In this document: in pieces, positions 34,201 through 47,500 of the stretch
Position numbering within the stretch: position 1 is the stretch's first letter
Layout: each line of letters opens with the position of its first letter
Source of the DNA: Notospermus geniculatus
Lineage: Eukaryota > Nemertea > Pilidiophora > Heteronemertea > Lineidae
NCBI GenBank assembly: GCA_002633025.1
Contig: NMRB01000100.1
Coordinates: 46,390 to 110,389 of the forward strand
DNA: 64,000 nt
Reading direction: 5' to 3'
Program-made: the position numbers and the translations under genes
Notes under the pieces: generated by a model
Seen by the model: the letters and a program-made list of their open reading frames with translations, nothing else
Database searches by the model: none
Told to the model about the DNA's origin: nothing

Positions 34201-35690
34201 ACACAAACATTTCCATTTCTGTGAACAGGAGTGTAAACAGTTGGTCTGCTATCTATAGCCCAGAGTGGTGAAATATGGTGAAACTTTCTGGCCAGCGAAC
34301 CCTCCATGCAGTTATCTCATAAGGAGAAAATTTGATTTACGGTATAACCCCTCTATTTGGAAACCCTTGGCTTGGGACTGACCGGTGCTGCCCTTCCTTG
34401 AGATGGGTCCTGATTTAATACTGAAGTCAAGATGAACAGAAGTCCAGGTTGGGACTGAACTTCAGTTCTCTCTCTCTCATAATAGAGAGATGTCTTCCTG
34501 GCAGAGGAGGGCCCACTGTGAAAAAAATGCTCCAGGGGTCCCTGTTATTGAAATGGCTGGGTGATGGTCTCGGACTCAGCTACCCTTAGCCTTGTTGAAT
34601 TTACTGGGTGCTCTTTTCATTTTGGGCAACGAAAGTAAAACTGGTGACATTGTATACCTACCAAAGAAATTTTTCTTCACAATATTTCATATAATCTTTT
34701 GATATTTTGCCTCAGGCTATCGTGCCACATTGAGCTGTAATACCAACTGATGTGAATTAATGTATTGTACTCTACCATTAAGCATGTTAGTTATTCTTCA
34801 AAATCCACAAAATGACCTGGACGTCCACTCCATCCTCTAAACCACGAAATTCTCAAAACTAATCGTGTGACTGTGTTCAATTTCTACTTTTCAAAATCAC
34901 TTGGGCATGACGCTTTATAGAATTTTTCACAAACTCGGTTAGACTTTTAGTCACGTTTGTATTTCGAAAGAAGGTCACAAAGAGAAAGAAAGTTTTTCAA
35001 TTTGAAGGTGATTTAGGTGGCTCTGTGTCATGCTTTCAGGTCAGCAACATTGAGGTGTAGATCATTGGGTGCTGGGCAAACTTGCCGCCTCAGTGAAAAA
35101 GAAGCTTGTACAGTGTTAGAATTGCTGGGGAGGGAGGTCACTCTGCAATGTTCCCTTATCATACATGAGGAGCACTTTAATAAGACAGCATTTTGGGAGG
35201 TTTGAAGATGCGGAAGTGGGGGCGGAGCACTTCAGTAAGTCTGCATTCGGAGTCTATAATCACCAGACATGGCACACACCAGACTCACGCCCAGTAAAAT
35301 TTGTGCCCTTTTCATTGATCTTCAAATATTGCAATCTGCCTTTTGCTCATTTCTGCTCGAAAGAATTTGCGGAAAGACATCAGTAGCTGATGAAAGCGTA
35401 GATTCTAAGATGATATAAAAACTTTAAAATCCACCAAATAACTGACAAAGTATGCACGGAGATGACTTGTGCTTCGAGTTGCAGCTCTGGTGATGTTGAT
35501 GAAATAAATTCTATTACTGATAAATTATTATTCATCTCGTTTTTTCCTGGCATGTTTGATCATGAGCTTCCAATGTATTTTCTCTCTGTTAACCCAGATA
35601 TCACATTTCCATTTCCTTCAATCATGTCAAACATTGTGCATGTTTGTCTATCCCCCAGAATAAAACTTACTTGGCCTCGCCTCCGTCTTT
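31290..35690. other. intergenic region left of CEP63
   Basis: No recognised gene. It contains a 548-bp MITE (33274-33821) and otherwise single-copy-looking sequence. Noncoding leader exons of CEP63 could lie here, since the first modelled coding exon begins with an acceptor (TTTTTCTTACAG at 35699). Confidence 0.45.
33274..33821. mobile_element. 548-bp MITE with GAGAGCTTTCGC ends
   Basis: The left end reads TAGAGAGCTTTCGCTATTCC and the right end is the inverse, GGATAGCGAAAGCTCTCTA. The terminal repeats continue imperfectly for about 30 bases into CCGAGATTCGG and CTCGGAATCGG. TA flanks both ends. There is no transposase. The interior is GC-richer than the surroundings. Confidence 0.8.
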
Positions 35691-35728
35691 TTCTTACAGA
35701 TACCAATGACGTTGTGAAGTGGGGGAAA

Positions 35729-38700
35729 ATGGACCGCGGTTTCAACAGTATTTGGGGAGACCTCCAAATGTCGAACAGGTAGTGTGTTTGTATTTAGTCA
35801 ACATCATTTACTATGCGGCCAAAAGTCAGGACTGTTTTGTGCCGCTGTTGATTTGGTCTCTGAAAGACAGATCACATGGAGGCTTCAGAGATTGGTTTAC
35901 CGCAGTATTTGTTCGCATGAGACGGAGATCTCGGCGCTCGTTATCGAGGCGGGCGATGGATGATGGGACTAACATTAATAAACTGTTCAAGCGAAATGTT
36001 GAGGGTATACTTGCTTTATGCCAAAGGTAAGAATGTGAGTTCATTTTATACAATATGGTTCATCACTTGGTAACTTTTCTCTGAAAAATGACTACCGGTA
36101 GTTGTCATGGAAATTCACCCTCTATCAGGATGCCTGGAAATGCCTTCGCGATTGACCATGAATTTTTGATCTGGAATGGTCGAGTGGGCCCTGTCTCCAT
36201 CTGGATTCTGGATCTGCCTGTGTGTTCAACGTGAGTGCATCGTCTTTCTCTAGGTTTCCCTGGAATGGCCAACTGATGTCGTCCTGTGAGGCAGAGCTAC
36301 AGGAACTGATGAAGCAGATCGACATCATGGTCCAGAATAAGAAACTAGAATGGGAGAGGGACCTGCAGGGCTTGGAGACCAAGTTGGAGATGAGGGAGAA
36401 AGAAGTCATGATGCAGAGGGCTACACTGGAACAGAAACACAGAGAGGTTGGTCAGAGATTTCAAGTTTGAAAATACAAAGTATTGAGTTGTGATCCATGC
36501 ACTAAATAGGGCATTACTGGCGCTAACTGATGATCTCCCACCAGTCCTGATTTTCCTCAGTTCTGTTGAATGCAATAGTTTAGTTCGCCCAGTTCAAGCC
36601 CAGATTTGCCCACTTGTAGCCCAGATTGTTCCCAGATTTGCCTACTTGTGGCCCAGTTCAAGCCCAGATTTGCCCACCTGTAGCCCAGATTGTTCCCAGA
36701 TTTGCCCACTTGTAGCCCAGTTCAAGCCCAGATATCCCTGCAGATTTCCCAGACCATGCCCAGATTTAGGGAAAAGTCCTCATCACCATCTTGACTTAAT
36801 TACAGATTGGTCAGCTGCGACAACAGGTGGATGGAATGGAGCGAGCCCAGAGAGAGATGGTGTCGGAATACGAACATCAGCTGACGCAGTGTAAAAATGA
36901 GGTGAGTTAGGCCTCCGTATTCACCCTACTGAGCAAGTTTAACTTTAGTATTTAAACCTGTTCATTGCCAAGGAAAAGTTTGTCAAAATTAAAAATATGT
37001 GTCAGGTAAAAAACCATGAAATAAAGCACCAGAAACCTGTAACGTAGGTACTCATCAGAAAGCTCTGGGTGGCAGTTTTCGATGAATACCAATGTGGTAG
37101 GCCTAGGGTTTTATGTAACAGTTCAGGATTTGGTAGGTTTAGTATGATATTGCAATGTTCGATGTCTTGATGCAGATTTCACGATGGGAATTTCGTTTTC
37201 TTTTCAGTTGAGTAATATCAGAAAAGACTACGAAAAATTACAGAAAAAGCTCTCCAAACATTCAAAAGAGGCTCAAAAAGAGAAGAGTAAGACTTCGACA
37301 GATTTACAGGATAGTTTATCTGAGATTCAGCGGTTGCAAACAAAAGTAGAGGTAAGTTTCCCATTAGAATGCAAAAAATACGTGTCAGGTGGTTTTAATT
37401 TTACATTTCATGTTTTCCAATACACTTCGAGTAATTCTGCTCTGACTCTGAGATTACCGACTGATTGACCTTGTTTTCCAGGAATATCGTCACAAAGCAA
37501 AGGACTGGGAACTACAGAGAAGAAATTATGAGAAACACATCGAAAGTATAGAATCTCAAAGAAGGACCTATGCAGAGAAATGTGATCTTATACAGGTATG
37601 TCGAATAGGCCATTAAAGCCATCAGAGAGAGGTGAAAGTTACAAGCCCCAAATTTGTCGTTTCTATTCATTTTGACCTCTGTAATCAGGATGCCTCTCAA
37701 TCAGCATCTGTCAGTCCCAAAGGTGGCCTTACACAGAGGTGTCACTCTGTATTTTGCATCACGTGACGTGCCATTCTTTTCTCATTTTCAGCAACAGGCT
37801 GCAGGTTTTCAGTCCCAGCTTGATAAACGGCGACAAATACTGGATAACACGGAATATAATTTAAAAACACAAATAGCTCAACTTGAGGGACAGTTAGAGA
37901 GGGCGAAGGACACCATCCAGGCCCAGGTATGTGGAAACATGTAGATATTTTTGCCTTCATTGGAACTCAGAGGGTTGCCAATGGAAACCTGTTTGCATTC
38001 TTATCAGGGCAAGGTACCTACCATAAGACATTAAAAACAGAGCAAAGCAAAGTAATAATGTCGTGTTACCACATCCTTGATGCAGTGTTATAGGGACAAA
38101 ATGTCGAAAAAAGAGATACCACTGCTCACCGTGCCTCCTAGTGACAGAAGTTTGCAGGTTCCCGATTGGTGTGGATGGTAGCAGCGAGCCACGACGACTG
38201 TCCTATAATGTATTTCGAATTCTGCTCCAGGAATCTCAAATAGAAAAGTTGAAGACGTCCCTGGATGACACAGTGACGGTACAGAGAAGAGTTTTGGACG
38301 AGAAAGAGTTTGTTGAGAAAGAACTGAGGGAGTCCAAAAAAGTGATAATTGTAAGTTGCTGCCATTTTGAACTGATGCTAGGGTGTCCATGAAATCATCC
38401 TACGAGACTATAATGCTCCTGGTAATGGTAGGTCAGTGTGGCCCCAGTGCCCGTGGCCTTCGTGACAAGTAGTGCCACAAAGTGTGAGTTGTTGGAGGCG
38501 GAAGTCTCCACGGATTGTCCACCTGCTGATATGGCAAAAAAATGATGAGGTCATGGTGTCGAAATAGAGCAGTGCTCTTTGGAAGACATGCAGCCTGCCA
38601 AAATTCTAAGAATTGCTGTGTATCGAGTGAGGAAGACCCTCGTCTGCTGCAATGTCTGCAGGTGGTGAAGATAAAAAGCCGAACTTGGTGTATTCTTTTC

Positions 38701-41700
38701 AGAGTCTTGAAGATGAAGTTGCTCTGCAGAAGGTGGAACTCCAGAAACGGGACGACATGTTGAAAATTGCAGAAGACGATCATAACCATCGGGTACAGGA
38801 GTTTAATCGGCTGGAGCAGACGTTGATGCAGAAAGATGATATCATACAGTAAGTCTTCCATTCAAGGAAGTGTGAAGTCAGTTTTTCCTGCAGTTTCATT
38901 ATAAGACAAAACCAGAAAAAACCTGAAACCCTACTATTACTTCCAGGTCTTTCGAGCATCAGGACAGAAAGGAAAACTCAGAATATATCTCTCAGCTACA
39001 GGATGAAATAAGACAGCTCAAATCAGATGTGAAGTAAGTTTGTTTTGAGTTGCCTCTCTGCTTCCTGGGACAGAAGTTGCTGGCCCTGGCCGCAGCGTTG
39101 AAAACATGGGAATTTCTCTCAGTGTGTCCTCTTATAAAACCATTGCTACAAACTTAGGCACTGCTGCTTTTCAAAGTAACGTGTACGTGCTGTAAAAGCA
39201 CTGAGTATTTCCTCCAACTAAATCAGTGCAAAGGATATTGCTGCTGTGTTCTCTTCATCTCCTTTTGATCTTTGTATTTGTGAAATTCTTACATTTCAGA
39301 GCTTATAAGAAAAGTGATAGGAAACTGAATGAAGAGATCTCACGGGTAAAAAATAAGCTCCAGCAAAGTCAGGAGGATTACTCAGAATTACAGGAGAAGT
39401 TTAAAAATAAGGCAGAAGAGATGAGCATGATGGATGGAGTTGAGATTAAGAAACTTAACTTGGAGATCACAAAGGTAGGGAGGTCACGTAACATGAAGTA
39501 AACTGTTATTTGAATCACCAAGTTTGGTATTTTGACGCATGGGGACAACTTTCAAGGTCTGCTCTTGGCCAATAGCATTTTTGGCTGTGAACAGGGGCTG
39601 CATGTTTCAAGACAGCGTGGCTTAGAATCTTGAAACTGTGTGCAGTATGGCAAAGACTATCAGCAGACCAAATTTAGCGCGATTGGTTGTATGCTCTGGT
39701 CTGTTGGGTGTGCCTTGTTCCTGTAAAATTTTAACGTTTGAAGCCTTTTCAGAGGCAAACCCAGCTGCAGCATTTCAGCCAAATTCCATCAGATATGAAC
39801 TATTGATCAAACATACCTGACCTCATGTTAATTGTGATCTTAACCTATGGTCGTTCCCCTCCCCCAGCTGAAAGAGCAACTAACAATGGCTGAAGAATCT
39901 CGCACCCTGGAAGTTGGTGCCCTGCGGACCGAGATGTCCAATCAAACTGCCGAACTACACAAACGGAATATCGCTATGGCAGGGCTCAGTGAGAAAGTCA
40001 CGATGGGTGAACGGCAGATGCGAGAAGAGAATGAAAAGTTTGAGAGGAGGGCAGCAGAGTTGCAGGTACAGCAATAATTGCTCGGCGAACTTCATGTTTG
40101 ATTGGACGGGGAAACCAATGTCCAATGACACTGAGCTAAGTTTGTATACCGTACCGGTACTCCATCTAGACCCTGATTGGAGAATCCTTCGAATATGCAA
40201 GGTCTGGATGGAGTAAATAGACTAGAGTTCTTCCGACTGTGCCTCACTGCCTATGTAACCATCTACATGTACCGGGTAGTTGTTAAAAAACAGTGATTCA
40301 CTGATGCAATGTCATTTCATTCTCGCAGACTTTCATAACTGTTACACTGGACTGAAAAGTGTCGCTCTTCCACTGTATTAGATTGATCTGTTTGGAATCC
40401 TTCCCACACTCTGCATGGCCTCATTGTTTCTTTTGTAGGTAGCGAATGCTCAACTGGAGGCACTGCGGCTTGAAAACCGCCATCTCCGACAGACGGCGCT
40501 CAAGCAAATCCAGAGTAATGCGGACGTCATGGAGGCTGAGGCCCATCTGAAAGAGTTGCAGAACGCTTATTCGTTATCTGTGTCCAAGCTGGAGGTGAGG
40601 TCAAAATCTTGTGACCCCTGGTGTCAAAAAATTGGACACGGCCAGGCAACCAACACTCCTGTTGCACATTCCTTCATCCCCTGCTGCAGTCGAGTTGGAT
40701 CTTAGGTTCCTGCACTTTCATGCAATGAGCTGGAAGTGTTGTGCCATGTGAGAGTTTTCTCACACGAGTTAGCTCTCAATGGGCAACTCTGCCATAGAAA
40801 AGTATGGGTACCGGTAGTCGTTTGTGAAATTGGTCTCGGCATAAGCTCTAAGGAATCCAACAAAACTGAATTGCGCATTGAAAGCCAACTTTAGAAAACT
40901 CTCACGTGGAGCAGCGTCTGTAGTTGTCCTTCACTTCCATGTGATGTCTAATTTTCACACTTCAGCAAGAGAATCGCGACCTTCACCTTCAAATGGACAG
41001 CTTGAAAGATGAGCTTCACATGATGGAACAGAGCTACCGTCAAAAACAACAAACTATTCGGGAGGAGGCACATGATGACGAAAGGTGAGTGAGTTCAAGA
41101 CAAGTGTCCTCCGTTTGAAGTCCATTTTTCATGTTTTCGAAAATCGTGTTATCATGGTTTATTTTTATCGTCAGGAGATTCAAAGAACTGCAACAGGAGC
41201 ATAATCAGAAGATGGACGGGATGCGGGAACAGTTGGAGGAGACCGCGAGGCGATACGAACGTGAAATTCAAGGGCTGCAGATGGAGAAACAAAAGCTACA
41301 ACAGGAAATCTCCAACAGAGAGGAATCGTTCAAACGTAAGTTTTAGCGTCCGTGCAAGTAACATCGTGGAGAAGTTGAAGGAAATTGGTAACCTCAGCCC
41401 TCCAGTATGCAGTGTAGTCGTGAGGGAGGGGGGGCTACTCTCAGGATAACTACCTGACATTATTTGCTTCATAATGCTCCCTCCCGTCTTTTTGCAACCT
41501 TGGAGGGGGCCTAATTCAAGATAACTCCCTGCAATCTGTTGTTTTGCAGTGCTCCTTGCCTACATGTCACTGAACATTTTTCAAGTTTCTGCTGGAGAGT
41601 TTTGTTTGTAGCCAACTTTGATTGAGTGTTTCTCATTTGCAGGCATACTTGAGAAGAATAACGCCATGTCTAGTTTCGTCGGAGACATAGATAGTATCGT

Positions 41701-42870
41701 CAACACGCCAAGTCGCTCCAATCGAAGCGACATGGTCACACCACGTTTACGTCAATCGGGTTCGTCGACTGATGAACAGAATGAGCAACCGGAGGAACGG
41801 CAGAATAAAAGTGGCCGGGTGCGGTTCAGTCCGGAAGAAAAACTGTACAGTTTCAGTGCCCACACTGATGCTAGTGGTCAGAACTCGACACTTAGGGATG
41901 GAACACGTCCAAAAGTTTATGTCGCCGATAGAAGTATTACAAGAAGGACTAATTCTAACCAGAGTGGAGAACGTTCTTTGTTCAGTCCGTTTGAGAATGT
42001 TCAAAATGCTGAACGTGCCTATGGTGGGCGATCCAGTTCACCAATTGTGATAGGAAAATTGCCATCCGCAAAAACGGAAGGCCCTTCTGTACATTTTGAC
42101 GAGTCGCCATTAAAACGTGTCTCGCCAAAAGACTGGCTACCTCAGGATTCAAATTTAGTGCATGGACACACAAACTCAAAGGCTGCTCAAGTTGGCAGTC
42201 GGAATGGCAGTAGGAACAGTAGTCCATTGTTGTCCGATGAACGTTCAGCGAGAAAGAGTCCAGTGTTGGAACAATCGAGATTAACTGCCTCTCACACTGA
42301 ACCGGACAGTCGGAGTTCGTCCATGTTGGGACAGGAGCACGCATTTTCATTGAGTGATCAATCAGATGCGGAGGTAAAGTATTTTGATAGTGTTTGTTGT
42401 TAATCCAGGAAGGGCCTCAATAAATTTGTCCCTGAAAATCTGATGTATGTTGGCTGGCAGAACAACACTATGGGAACATTTGTCCCCGTCTTCAAAAGTC
42501 TTTCTCTGGGTATCTTTTACCAGCACAATCTCAGAGATCAGGCAGACCCTAGGCTGGTAATTCCTGGTATTGTATTACCAGAGTGGGGTTTTCTTATTGG
42601 CCTTTTGCTGGGAAAAGGTAGATCTCAGAACTTTTGATACAAAGGTCATGATTGGCTCTCACTTGTCACCATTGGCTCAACCAACCAACCATATGAAGTT
42701 TTAAAGATCTTTTCTTTTCTTTCCAGCGACCCAGTTCTCGTGCATCAGTATCAACAAGATTTTTACAAGAGGAACAAGAAAGAGCCAAAGAATTGGAAAA
42801 GCTTATTGACTCCCACATCGAAGAACTGAAACATGAAACTGAAAAAACAATAAAGAAGTACACACGGTGA
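35729..42870 (+). CDS. CEP63: CEP63/DEUP1-family centrosomal coiled-coil protein
   Basis: Exons: 35729-35778, 36254-36446, 36806-36901, 37208-37351, 37482-37595, 37792-37926, 38231-38350, 38703-38848, 38947-39033, 39300-39474, 39868-40065, 40439-40594, 40966-41084, 41175-41335, 41643-42373, 42727-42870. All borders are GT-AG, phases agree, and the product is 922 residues. The conserved N-terminus SSCEAELQELMKQIDIMV and the C-terminal block RFLQEEQERAKELEKL through HIEEL match vertebrate CEP63 and DEUP1. Residues to about 630 are almost entirely coiled coil. Exon 15 encodes about 244 Ser/charged, probably disordered residues with SP sites (SSSPIVIG, ESPLKRVSP). In vertebrates CEP63 recruits CEP152 through its C-terminus and promotes centriole duplication, while DEUP1 does so at deuterosomes; this looks like the single pre-duplication gene. 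The start MDRGFNSIW lies in an exon with an acceptor before it, so a leader exon exists. An alternative start exon is listed separately. Confidence 0.93.
35956..36026 (+). CDS. CEP63: possible alternative first coding exon of CEP63
   Basis: ATGGATGATGGGAC opens 23 codons (MDDGTNINKLFKRNVEG...) ending at a strong donor, CAAAG/GTAAGA, in phase 2. That phase is exactly what CEP63 exon 2 (36254) requires. A GC-rich segment just before it (GGCGCTCGTTATCGAGGC) looks like a transcription start region. It would replace the first 16 residues of the main model. Alternatively the main exon 1 and this one are mutually exclusive internal exons. Confidence 0.4.
36588..36768. repeat. 64-bp tandem repeat in CEP63 intron 2
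   Basis: The phrase CCCAGTTCAAGCCCAGAT starts at 36588, 36652 and 36716, giving a 64-base period and about 2.8 copies. Each unit is itself made of shorter GCCCAGATTTGCC and TTCCCAGA words. The last copy decays before the exon 3 acceptor at 36805. Confidence 0.85.
40741..40912. mobile_element. small inverted-repeat element in CEP63 intron 12
   Basis: CATGTGAGAGTTTTCT on the left is matched by the inverse AGAAAACTCTCACGTG on the right, about 170 bases apart. The inner phrase CTCAATGGGCAACTC recurs in related form near 49846, 56270 and 56518, which suggests a dispersed family. No coding content. Confidence 0.55.
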
Positions 42871-43576
42871 TGTGGGATGGAAAATCACCGTGTTTTGATT
42901 CTCATACTAAAATGGCCAAAGTAAGATGCAAACTAGGCAGCAGTTTTTATAAAACCATTGTTGAAATGCTCAGTTATTTATGACTCAGTTGTGATAACCT
43001 TCGGCGAGTCAAATGTTGTGAATCACGTGAGTCTTCAGCATTTAGGACATGATTCATCAGGATCACGTCAGTTGTCCAAAAAACTTGACCGAACTTCTTG
43101 TCAAAAGATTGAATATCTTTTAGAAAGTCATTCTCCGAATGGTTTTAATCAATTGTCATGCATTCAAAGTATAGTTTGTTAAGAATCTCGTGAGTATTAC
43201 TTGTATATATGGAACGAAAGTATGTACTAATCAATTAGTTGCATTTACTATTTATTTTGTTGTACATTTATTTGTCTTGTAATTGTGCTTGACTGATTTG
43301 TCTGTTGTATGGAGAACCTTTGTCTTGCATTTCACTTCAGCAGGTATGGGACTTTGTCCATCTGTTCTGATGCCATCTCAATCCCAATTTTCTGACTATT
43401 CCCCTAATGATACCTAACCTTGAATGGAGGGATCCAATGAGGTTTGACAATGCACATTACACAATGAAGCTCTAACTTATGGTGCATGTGTTATTCTCAA
43501 TGAATACTTGAAAAGATCTGATTTTAACATGTCATGTTGCATGCTATGACTTTTAACTTTGTAAATTTGAAAATGA

Positions 43577-43582
43577 AATAAA
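43577..43582 (+). promoter_or_regulatory. polyadenylation signal, CEP63
   Basis: AATAAA lies 0.7 kb after the CEP63 stop codon and before an AT-rich stretch. It is the first canonical signal I see downstream of 42870 in the sense direction. Confidence 0.5.
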
Positions 43583-43589
43583 AATATAT

Positions 43590-44160
43590 TCATTTTGATA
43601 TTTTCATATTGATTTGATTTTAATTCATTCTAAATTTCACCCCAAAGTGCCTGGTACTCATTATCTTGACATTGCCTGAGGGAGTTGTGTATTTTCTTTG
43701 CCTAGGGCTATCGCTAATTTTTCATCTTGGAACATGGTAAAACCCCCGATTGAAATCTAACTTGTAGTACTTATGTGAAAATTTTTGGCACACATCTTGT
43801 ACCGTACTGTCTCAAAGTGTTAATCGGGCTAGTGACAATTAGCACAACCACAAAAGATGGCATTAATGACCATTACTCCCCCACTTTTGATAGGGACATC
43901 GAAACCGAGCAACATACATTTAGTTGTAATTTGTAACACAGATGGCAGCACCTCCTGGTCAGCACCAGTTGGAACAAAAAACACTTTTGCTGTGATTCTG
44001 ATGCTATTTCAATGGTTTGAAGGCTTGAAACCTCTCCAGATATCAACTTTTTCGCAGAAATTTAGAATGAAGATGAAATTTAAGGACAAGTTTTAATTCT
44101 AATCTACTTTTTGAAAAAGCTGTCTGCTAGAAAAGTCACTAAGCCACCTATTGACAAATA
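43590..44160. other. spacer between CEP63 and TFDP1
   Basis: No coding or repeat structure recognised. It separates the CEP63 3' end from the TFDP1 promoter block. Confidence 0.5.
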
Positions 44161-44182
44161 GACACGCCATACTATAATGGAC

Positions 44183-44226
44183 TGCGCATGCGCTAATGTA
44201 AACCACGTGGACTACAATCGACCAAT
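44183..44226 (+). promoter_or_regulatory. TFDP1 promoter block: NRF-1, E-box, CCAAT
   Basis: TGCGCATGCGC, a perfect NRF-1 palindrome, is at 44183. CACGTG is at 44204. CCAAT is at 44222. They sit 340-380 bases before the proposed TFDP1 start codon. This TATA-less arrangement is typical of housekeeping and cell-cycle promoters. No clear E2F site was seen in the same block. Confidence 0.6.
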
Positions 44227-44564
44227 CAAGGAGTGGAATTTTAATGTCACCGCCAACCTCGTTTTCCCTAGTTTATGCTAAAAAGAAACGAATAATTGTC
44301 GAAATTGGTGGTGATTTTGGTCATTTTAAGTGACTAGGGAGAAAGCACAATATTTTGGGAACATGTAAACGGAATTTCACGATCATCGACCGTTCAAGGC
44401 GTATATTAGAGGACATTCAATAGAGGCAAACTCGATATGCTGAACGAAAAGACGCCATTTTGCAGGGGATTTTAAACTTGAGAAATCGCCGATTTTCGAT
44501 TTGTGTTCTTCACGTTTGTCTTCTGATTCTTGTCTGCACGAGATTCTGTGCATAAAGACTTATC

Positions 44565-47500
44565 ATGGCTACTTCTAACACGACTCTGGCCAGTTTGTGG
44601 GTAGAGGATGGTATGATTGCTTTCATTGTTCTCGATTTTATGTGTTTTGGCGAGCATTGAACTTGCACCCCTTTTTGGGCGAGTCCATTATAATGCTGTG
44701 TTCTGATGATATCCTGCTGTTTCTGACTTGTTTGTTTCTTTTGACCTGTATCTGAAAATTCAGCTATCATACGACGTCCCGTGTCCATTTTATCATGATT
44801 CTTTTCTTGCAACAACGTCATTTTTGGATGTATATCACTGTGTATGACCAGTCCATTTTGCATGTGGGGGGTGTTCAGCTTTAATTGCGATAGTGCTGCC
44901 ACCTGGATTTGGAATGCAGAGTTGTGCCAATACAGTGTAGCCCAAAAAAGTGTTCACGGTGATCAGATATGGTGGTATTTTGGGGTTTTAGAGGAGAAAT
45001 AATACCCACGTCCGAAAATATCCAGCCCAACTCGCGACAACAAATGGGTCTGTACAATGTCTATTGTCAGAAAGGGTCAAGTTTGTCCTACGACCTCAGG
45101 TAGGAGGGTACGTGGCCCCTCGAACCACATGCTTCAGGCCCCTCTATCTACCTCTTGCAACTGCATCCGTGCTCACTGGCGCAGACAAATATTTTCAAAA
45201 GCGCTTAGGCCTACCATGGAGATTGAGATAACTGCTTGGAATTTCATCCTCAGTAAAGAGCAGGCATTGAATTGAATGTATTGTCCTTGTGTCAATTTCA
45301 GGTACTGGTAGTCCTGTTAAGTCAACATTGACGCCGTCCAAAACCATAGTAACAAGTGATGGAGTTCTAAAGTATTATCACGATACAGGTTTAGAACCAA
45401 TAGCAAAAGAGGTGAGTGTCTTTAGATCATGTTAGAAATGCCGCTGGGAAGACTTCATCACTAAAGCTCTAGCTACCATTTCAGTTTTTGTTGCCAGTGT
45501 AGATTATTAGCCACTGGTGACAGATACTTTGACTTCAACTGTTGCCGTTTCCATGGTATACCTTCTGAGCCCTGGATCTCTAAGTCATACGAAGCCAAAT
45601 CCCCCAAGAAGTGACCTGTGTTTTCAGGGTGGCATAATCAGCCAGTTACCAGCAGTACTCATTTCTTTCCTTCTAGCTCCAGAGATCAGCCTTTCCACAT
45701 GACTTTTTTGTTCAACATCATTTGCAGTGTTTTGACTAGCGGTAGGGGCCTACTCTGCAGTATTACTAGTCAGTTGGGCTTTCCACTATTGGCTGANNNN
45801 NNNNNNNNNNNNNNNNNNNNNNNNNNNNNNNNNNNNNNNNNNNNNNNNNNNNNNNNNNNNNNNNNNNNNNNNNNNNNNNNNNNNNNNNNNNNNNNNNNNN
45901 NNNNNNNNNNNNNNNNNNNNNNNNNNNNNNNNNNNNNNNNNNNNNNNNNNNNNNNNNNNNNNNNNNNNNNNNNNNNNNNNNNNNNNNNNNNNNNNNNNNN
46001 NNNNNNNNNNNNNNNNNNNNNNNNNNNNNNNNNNNNNNNNNNNNNNNNNNNNNNNNNNNNNNNNNNNNNNNNNNNNNNNNNNNNNNNNNNNNNNNNNNNN
46101 NNNNNNNNNNNNNNNNNNNNNNNNNNNNNNNNNNNNNNNNNNNNNNNNNNNNNNNNNNNNNNNNNNNNNNNNNNNNNNNNNNNNNNNNNNNNNNNNNNNN
46201 NNNNNNNNNNNNNNNNNNNNNNNNNNNNNNNNNNNNNNNNNNNNNNNNNNNNNNNNNNNNNNNNNNNNNNNNNNNNNNNNNNNNNNNNNNNNNNNNNNNN
46301 NNNNNNNNNNNNNNNNNNNNNNNNNNNNNNNNNNNNNNNNNNNNNNNNNNNNNNNNNNNNNNNNNNNNNNNNNNNNNNNNNNNNNNNNNNNNNNNNNNNN
46401 NNNNNNNNNNNNNNNNNNNNNNNNNNNNNNNNNNNNNNNNNNNNNNNNNNNNNNNNNNNNNNNNNNNNNNNNNNNNNNNNNNNNNNNNNNNNNNNNNNNN
46501 NNNNNNNNNNNNNNNNNNNNNNNNNNNNNNNNNNNNNNNNNNNNNNNNNNNNNNNNNNNNNNNNNNNNNNNNNNNNNNNNNNNNNNNNNNNNNNNNNNNN
46601 NNNNNNNNNNNNNNNNNNNNNNNNNNNNNNNNNNNNNNNNNNNNNNNNNNNNNNNNNNNNNNNNNNNNNNNNNNNNNNNNNNNNNNNNNNNCATGTTCAC
46701 CCTTGGAAGGAAGTATGATAATTTATATGTTAAATTATTCTTGTAGTAATCTGCAACTGGTACATGCAAATCAACTGACATCTGCTCCCTAGCCAAACAA
46801 ACACAGAGTCCACCACAAACACAGTCCATCAAATATTTGATGACAATACTAATTAAGTGAGCAATTTAGTTCTGAATCAATAATGACAGTTTGTGAAGTT
46901 GACAGTTTGCTGTAAGCAGTGATGTGTGATAGGCCTAGCACAATAAGAAAGTCTGTCAAATAAATGTTGGGAGTACTAAATATTTTGGCACACCTACAGC
47001 TACAGGACAGATCATCTAAGTTTTGTGGGCAAAAACTGTTCTCCTTGATGCTCTTCTCTTGTGAACCAGAATCACATCACTTTTTTTTTCTGCGTCCGTT
47101 TTTGTTTTTAACTGCTGGCACGAGTGTGGTACTTTAGCTTTTTATGTGGTATGCAGCTGTACTAAGTTGTTGATGTGGATTTTTCAAAATAATTCAAATT
47201 GTGTTTTGACGGATCGTTGGATAATAATATAGGAACAGATCAGGTATATTTTCATCACAATGCCATCAGTGAGTTTTGTTGAAAAAGGAGGTCACATGGA
47301 AATATCAATGCCTACACAAGTAAGTATTATATATTGCAACTACTGGTATTTATGTGAACTATAAAAAAACTGCTGTTTAGGCCTACTTTAAGCCACTGTT
47401 GGTGGGTGCTAACTCAGTGGTCCTGGATTTGAGTTCGTGTTGGTGTTCGTGATTCTGAGATAAATTGCAAGTCCAGTGACCTTTCAGGAAGCCCCAGCAA

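Noticed and set aside
45618-46832. Long open frames of 348-366 residues
   Set aside because: They consist almost entirely of the N gap and carry no information.
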